From: Ilyomonas limi
GTDB lineage: Bacteria; Bacteroidota; Bacteroidia; Chitinophagales; Chitinophagaceae
Assembly: GCF_005233845.1 (NCBI RefSeq)
Contig: NZ_SZQL01000004.1
Coordinates: 1 to 64,000 of the forward strand
Reading direction: 5' to 3'
DNA: 64,000 nt
The position numbers were made by a program, and so were the translations under genes. Shown here in pieces: positions 61,144 to 64,000 of this stretch. Every line of letters starts with the position of its first letter. Position 1 is the stretch's first letter. Below the pieces are notes generated by a model. The model was not told where the DNA came from. It ran no database searches and saw nothing but the letters and a program-made list of their open reading frames with translations.

Positions 61144-62853
61144 TTACTTTACTATACCACTGCCGTATTTAAATACATCACCAACTGTTACAGGCAAAGT
61201 ACCTTGTGGTTTATTACTGCCATCTAATACATCAAAAGCTGCTCGCTGAAAAATAGCATCATCTTCGTAGCAAACAACTAAGTTAGGTGCATTGCACATA
61301 TTCTTTACGGCATAAGGATTGCCAAAAACAAACGTAATGGTATTGTTGTTCTGTTGTATTTTATTCATCAGATCAACTGCACTGGCACTCAATCCAAAGT
61401 TGTTGCCCGGATATTTGCCTAACTGGTGCAGCCCGATAATAACAGCATCGTAATTATTTCCCAAAGCGTTTAAAATGGAGGTTGCTTTTTCATCATTGTC
61501 CTTATAGCTAAAGAAATAAGTGTCTGCTTTGTATTTATCCTTTATAGCACTCGTAAATGAGTTGGCGGTATTTATTCCAATACCTACATATGCTACTTTT
61601 TTGTTGGCGGCAAGTGGTAGTAGAGTAGAATTATTCAGGCGAAGCAATGTGGCCGCATTTATTGCAACCTTTTTCCTTATGGAAGCTACATCTGCATTTA
61701 AATCGTTAGTAAGATTATAAGTATTTACCGGTTGTACGGCGTGTAGGCCTACATTATATTTTGCCAGCAATACTTTTTTTACACTGGCTTCTATGTTTCC
61801 CCAATCCAGTTCATTGTTATCCAGCGCTGCTTCAATAGCATTAATACAAGTATCCACATTACCCGGCAAACAAAGCATATCGTTGCCGGCTTTTAACGAT
61901 TGTACTGCGGCCGCTCCCTGCGGAAAATATTTGGCAACGCCTTGCATTTCCAGTGCATCGGTAAAAGAAATGCCATGAAAATTAAGCTGTTTGTGTAATA
62001 AGCCATTTACATTATTGGGCGATAAAGAAGTAGGCAAATGGGCAGTGCTATCTATAGCCGGGATAGATAAGTGTGCAATCATTACGCTGCCAATACCTGC
62101 GTTAAAAACCGCTTTGAAAGGATATAATTCTAAGGAGTCTAGCTGTGCTATAGATTTATTAATTACCGGCAGGTCCAGATGCGAATCCACCGCAACATCG
62201 CCATGGCCTGGAAAGTGCTTGGCGCAGGCCATCACGCCCTCACTTTGCATGCCCTGCATTATTTGTACTCCATATTTAGCCACTTTGTATTTGTCTTCGC
62301 CAAAAGAACGAAAGTTGATTACAGGATTGTTTGGATTGTTATTGATGTCCACCACTGGTGCATAATCTACCTGTATACCGGCGCGCTTGCATTGCTTGCC
62401 AACAGCTTTACCAATTGCATACACCAATGTTTTATCGTTGGTAGCGCCAATTGTTAGCTGGTCAGGAAATTTTGCCACGCTATCGTAGCGCATACCAACA
62501 CCTGTTTCACCATCTATGCAAAACAGGATAGGCGTTTTGGCCATCTCCTGGAATTGATTGATAAAATTGGCTTGCTGTACCGGGCTTCCCTGGAATAAAC
62601 ATATGGAGCCAATATTGTATTTACGAATATCATCAGCTACTTTATCGTCATAAAACACAACGCCATCGGGTGTTTTGGCACTCAGCCGCACCACCATGAG
62701 CTGTGCAATTTTTTCTGCTTTAGATAAGCTTTTGTAAACGCTGTCCACCCAATGCGTTGCCGCAGGTGTTTGCTTGTAAAAATGTTGTGCCTGTGCCGAA
62801 ACAATTGTGCCTGCAGAGAAAAGAAATATTATTAAGCTTTTTATGTATCGCAT
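61144..62853 (-). CDS. GH3 family beta-N-acetylhexosaminidase (NagZ-like, secreted)
   Basis: A 569-residue exported glycoside hydrolase. The signal peptide (MRYIKSLIIFLFSAGTIVSA, ending QAQ) precedes the GH3 barrel (~40-380). It shows the N-acetylglucosaminidase loop ACAKHFPGHGDVAVDSHLDL (~212-231; the Asp-x-His dyad that replaces a Glu acid/base) and the nucleophile region GISFTDALEMQGVAKYF (Asp ~292). A C-terminal alpha/beta domain (~385-569) is present, without the beta-lactamase domain seen in some relatives. It probably removes GlcNAc from peptidoglycan or chitin fragments. The ATG at 62853 is preferred to an in-frame TTG at 62862. The gene converges on miaA with no spacer. Confidence 0.9.
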   Translation of the reverse strand: MRYIKSLIIFLFSAGTIVSAQAQHFYKQTPAATHWVDSVYKSLSKAEKIAQLMVVRLSAKTPDGVVFYDDKVADDIRKYNIGSICLFQGSPVQQANFINQFQEMAKTPILFCIDGETGVGMRYDSVAKFPDQLTIGATNDKTLVYAIGKAVGKQCKRAGIQVDYAPVVDINNNPNNPVINFRSFGEDKYKVAKYGVQIMQGMQSEGVMACAKHFPGHGDVAVDSHLDLPVINKSIAQLDSLELYPFKAVFNAGIGSVMIAHLSIPAIDSTAHLPTSLSPNNVNGLLHKQLNFHGISFTDALEMQGVAKYFPQGAAAVQSLKAGNDMLCLPGNVDTCINAIEAALDNNELDWGNIEASVKKVLLAKYNVGLHAVQPVNTYNLTNDLNADVASIRKKVAINAATLLRLNNSTLLPLAANKKVAYVGIGINTANSFTSAIKDKYKADTYFFSYKDNDEKATSILNALGNNYDAVIIGLHQLGKYPGNNFGLSASAVDLMNKIQQNNNTITFVFGNPYAVKNMCNAPNLVVCYEDDAIFQRAAFDVLDGSNKPQGTLPVTVGDVFKYGSGIVK

Positions 62854-63371
62854 ACTGTGCAATATAAGTGATAAGGAATAGATTAATAAAAAGGAGTGTG
62901 TTAAATGCTGTGTGGAAGAACAAAAATCGGAATACGCATTACTGATTTTTATTTATCAAAATGATTGGTGGAAATTAATAAATAGGCTTGAAATTATAGC
63001 TTTGTTAGGAGCGCCCTGTGTATAGAAAAAATACGACACATTTCAACAGGCTTCACCGGCGTGGCTTAATACGAGTAAGCTCAGATGGAGCTTATTTACC
63101 TTTGTTCTATTATCTGCTATAAACAGGATGCTCTTAACGAAGCTAAGTGTCCCATTGACTTCTATTTTAGGTATAACGTTCTCCATCTGTGTATAAAACA
63201 TTTCACAAAAATTTTTTTTACTATTCACCTGCGGATGCTGTCTCTTTTCTTTGTAAAAATTTTTAAGCAAGTATAGCACGTTACAGTTCAAAACAGGCAA
63301 TCTGTACCATTGCCGTACGTTTACTTATAAGCTGTGCATAGCAAAGGATGTATTTTTAAAGAAGTTTTTCC
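62854..63371. other. intergenic region between divergent glycoside hydrolase genes
   Basis: 518 bp, AT-rich. It must hold the promoters of the GH3 gene (minus) and the GHL10-family gene (plus). An 85-codon open frame on the minus strand has no gene-like features. I recognise no riboswitch or repeat here. Confidence 0.45.
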
Positions 63372-64000
63372 ATGAAGATGATTCGCGTTCCCTTTTTGCT
63401 TTTGTGTTTTTGTTGTTATTTGTCAACTGCGTTTTGCCAGCCCAAATATGAATTTCGTGCAGTGTGGGTTGCCAGCGTGGTAAATATTGATTGGCCCAGC
63501 AAAAAGGGGCTTTCGGTTGCCGAGCAAAAGGCTGAGTTTATCCGCCTCCTCGATATGCACCAGCGCAATGGTATGAATGCTATTATTATGCAGATACGTC
63601 CTGCTGCCGATGCGTTTTATCCATCGCCTTACGAGCCCTGGAGCGAGTACCTGACCGGCACACAAGGCGTGCCGCCGGTACCTTATTACGATCCATTGAA
63701 GTTTATGATAGAAGAAACGCACAAGCGTGGCATGGAGTTTCATGCATGGCTCAATCCTTACCGCGCCGTGTTTGATATTCGTTCTTCTTCCATTGCACCT
63801 AATCATATCACGCGCCAGCATCCCGATTGGTTTATTACGTATGGTAAAAATAAAATCTTCGATCCGGGAAGGCCGGAAGTGATAGACTATGTAACTAAAG
63901 TGGTGAAAGATATTATAACGCGCTACGATGTAGATGGCATTCACATGGATGATTATTTTTATCCATATCCGGTAAGTGGAAAAGATTTTCCCGACTATAA
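63372..64000 (+). CDS. GHL10-family glycoside hydrolase (partial, runs off the window)
   Basis: The first 209 codons of an exported glycoside-hydrolase-like protein. Signal peptide MKMIRVPFLLLCFCCYLSTA (ending FCQ), then PKYEFRAVWVASVVNIDWPS (~24-43), NGMNAIIMQIRPAADAFYPS (~67-86), MEFHAWLNPYRAVF (~119) and the catalytic-type strand VDGIHMDDYFYPYPV (~186) are hallmarks of the GHL10 (PF02638) barrel. Members act on peptidoglycan or other beta-glycans. The rest of the gene is outside the window. Its neighbour, the divergent GH3 hexosaminidase, is consistent with cell-wall sugar turnover. Confidence 0.88.
   Translation, partial: MKMIRVPFLLLCFCCYLSTAFCQPKYEFRAVWVASVVNIDWPSKKGLSVAEQKAEFIRLLDMHQRNGMNAIIMQIRPAADAFYPSPYEPWSEYLTGTQGVPPVPYYDPLKFMIEETHKRGMEFHAWLNPYRAVFDIRSSSIAPNHITRQHPDWFITYGKNKIFDPGRPEVIDYVTKVVKDIITRYDVDGIHMDDYFYPYPVSGKDFPDY

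Noticed and set aside
63043-63300. 85-codon minus-strand frame between the GH3 and GHL10-family genes
   Set aside because: No recognisable domain or signal peptide and placed in an AT-rich promoter region.
63423-63944. 173-codon minus-strand frame at the right end
   Set aside because: Antisense to the strongly supported GHL10-family gene.
1-64000. CRISPR arrays, rRNA genes, insertion sequences, prophage genes
   Set aside because: No regularly spaced repeats, no rRNA-like sequence, and no transposase, integrase or phage structural proteins were seen.

Overview
The window is chromosomal DNA of a Bacteroidota bacterium, most likely a member of the Chitinophagia (Chitinophagaceae-like). The signs are a SusC/SusD pair, lipoproteins with Bacteroidota-type lipoboxes, LytS/LytTR and propeller-type sensor kinases, DUF4836 and HU-CCDC81 proteins, no strong Shine-Dalgarno sequences, and a few TAnnTTTG -7 boxes close to start codons. 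I see no rRNA, insertion sequence, prophage or CRISPR array. There is one tRNA (tRNA-Ser-GGA). Species-level placement cannot be made from the sequence alone.

Layout. 1-1.8 kb: two small minus-strand genes (alpha/beta hydrolase; helical protein with a frameshifted end) separated by imperfect inverted repeats resembling integron attC sites. 1.9-7 kb: deoxynucleoside kinase, MFS exporter, DUF4836 lipoprotein, sulfotransferase. 7.3-13.7 kb: signalling block with a propeller sensor kinase that has lost its ATP-binding motifs, a LytTR response regulator, and two overlapping LytS-type kinases of which the first-translated one is also degenerate. 13.8-19.2 kb: tight envelope operon (large TPR protein, outer-membrane barrel, HU-CCDC81-type membrane protein). 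19.3-26.6 kb: DoxX protein, enoyl-CoA hydratase bracketed by two MITE-like repeats, ThiL, four-helix-bundle protein, inositol monophosphatase, a HipA-like kinase/DUF3037 pair and a GH13 glucosidase. 26.8-31.6 kb: small membrane protein, then a likely metal-related unit (Cys-rich propeller lipoprotein, TonB-dependent receptor, small CxxxC protein).

31.7-42.5 kb is an assimilatory nitrate island: NirB, NirD, a NarK/NasA transporter, a nitrate reductase fused to its own FAD/NAD(P) and BFD-type electron-input module, and an unusual sulfite/nitrite-reductase-like protein that lacks the siroheme cysteines but ends in a rubredoxin domain. All five are on the minus strand. The siroheme-forming methyltransferase (CobA/SumT) diverges from nirB. 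Together they would import nitrate, reduce it to nitrite and then ammonium, and supply the siroheme precursor.

42.5-57.5 kb: a decayed AraC regulator, a SusC/SusD outer-membrane uptake pair with a clear terminator, CutC and a GntR/LacI-type regulator, then a plus-strand series (YncE-like propeller, PVC-type dehydrogenase with cytochrome c, formylglycine-enzyme-like lectin-fold protein, DUF1080 protein) followed by a decayed TetR regulator. 57.6-64 kb: tRNA-Ser, TatD nuclease, an NtrC-type regulator without a DNA-binding domain, MiaA (TTG start), a GH3 beta-N-acetylhexosaminidase abutting MiaA tail to tail, and the first 209 codons of a GHL10-family glycoside hydrolase that runs off the end.

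No single wholly new multi-gene defence or mobile system stands out. The strongest leads are the rubredoxin-tailed SIR-like protein inside the nitrate operon, the attC-like cassette array at the left edge, the Cys-rich propeller/TonB/CxxxC cluster, and the degenerate kinases.
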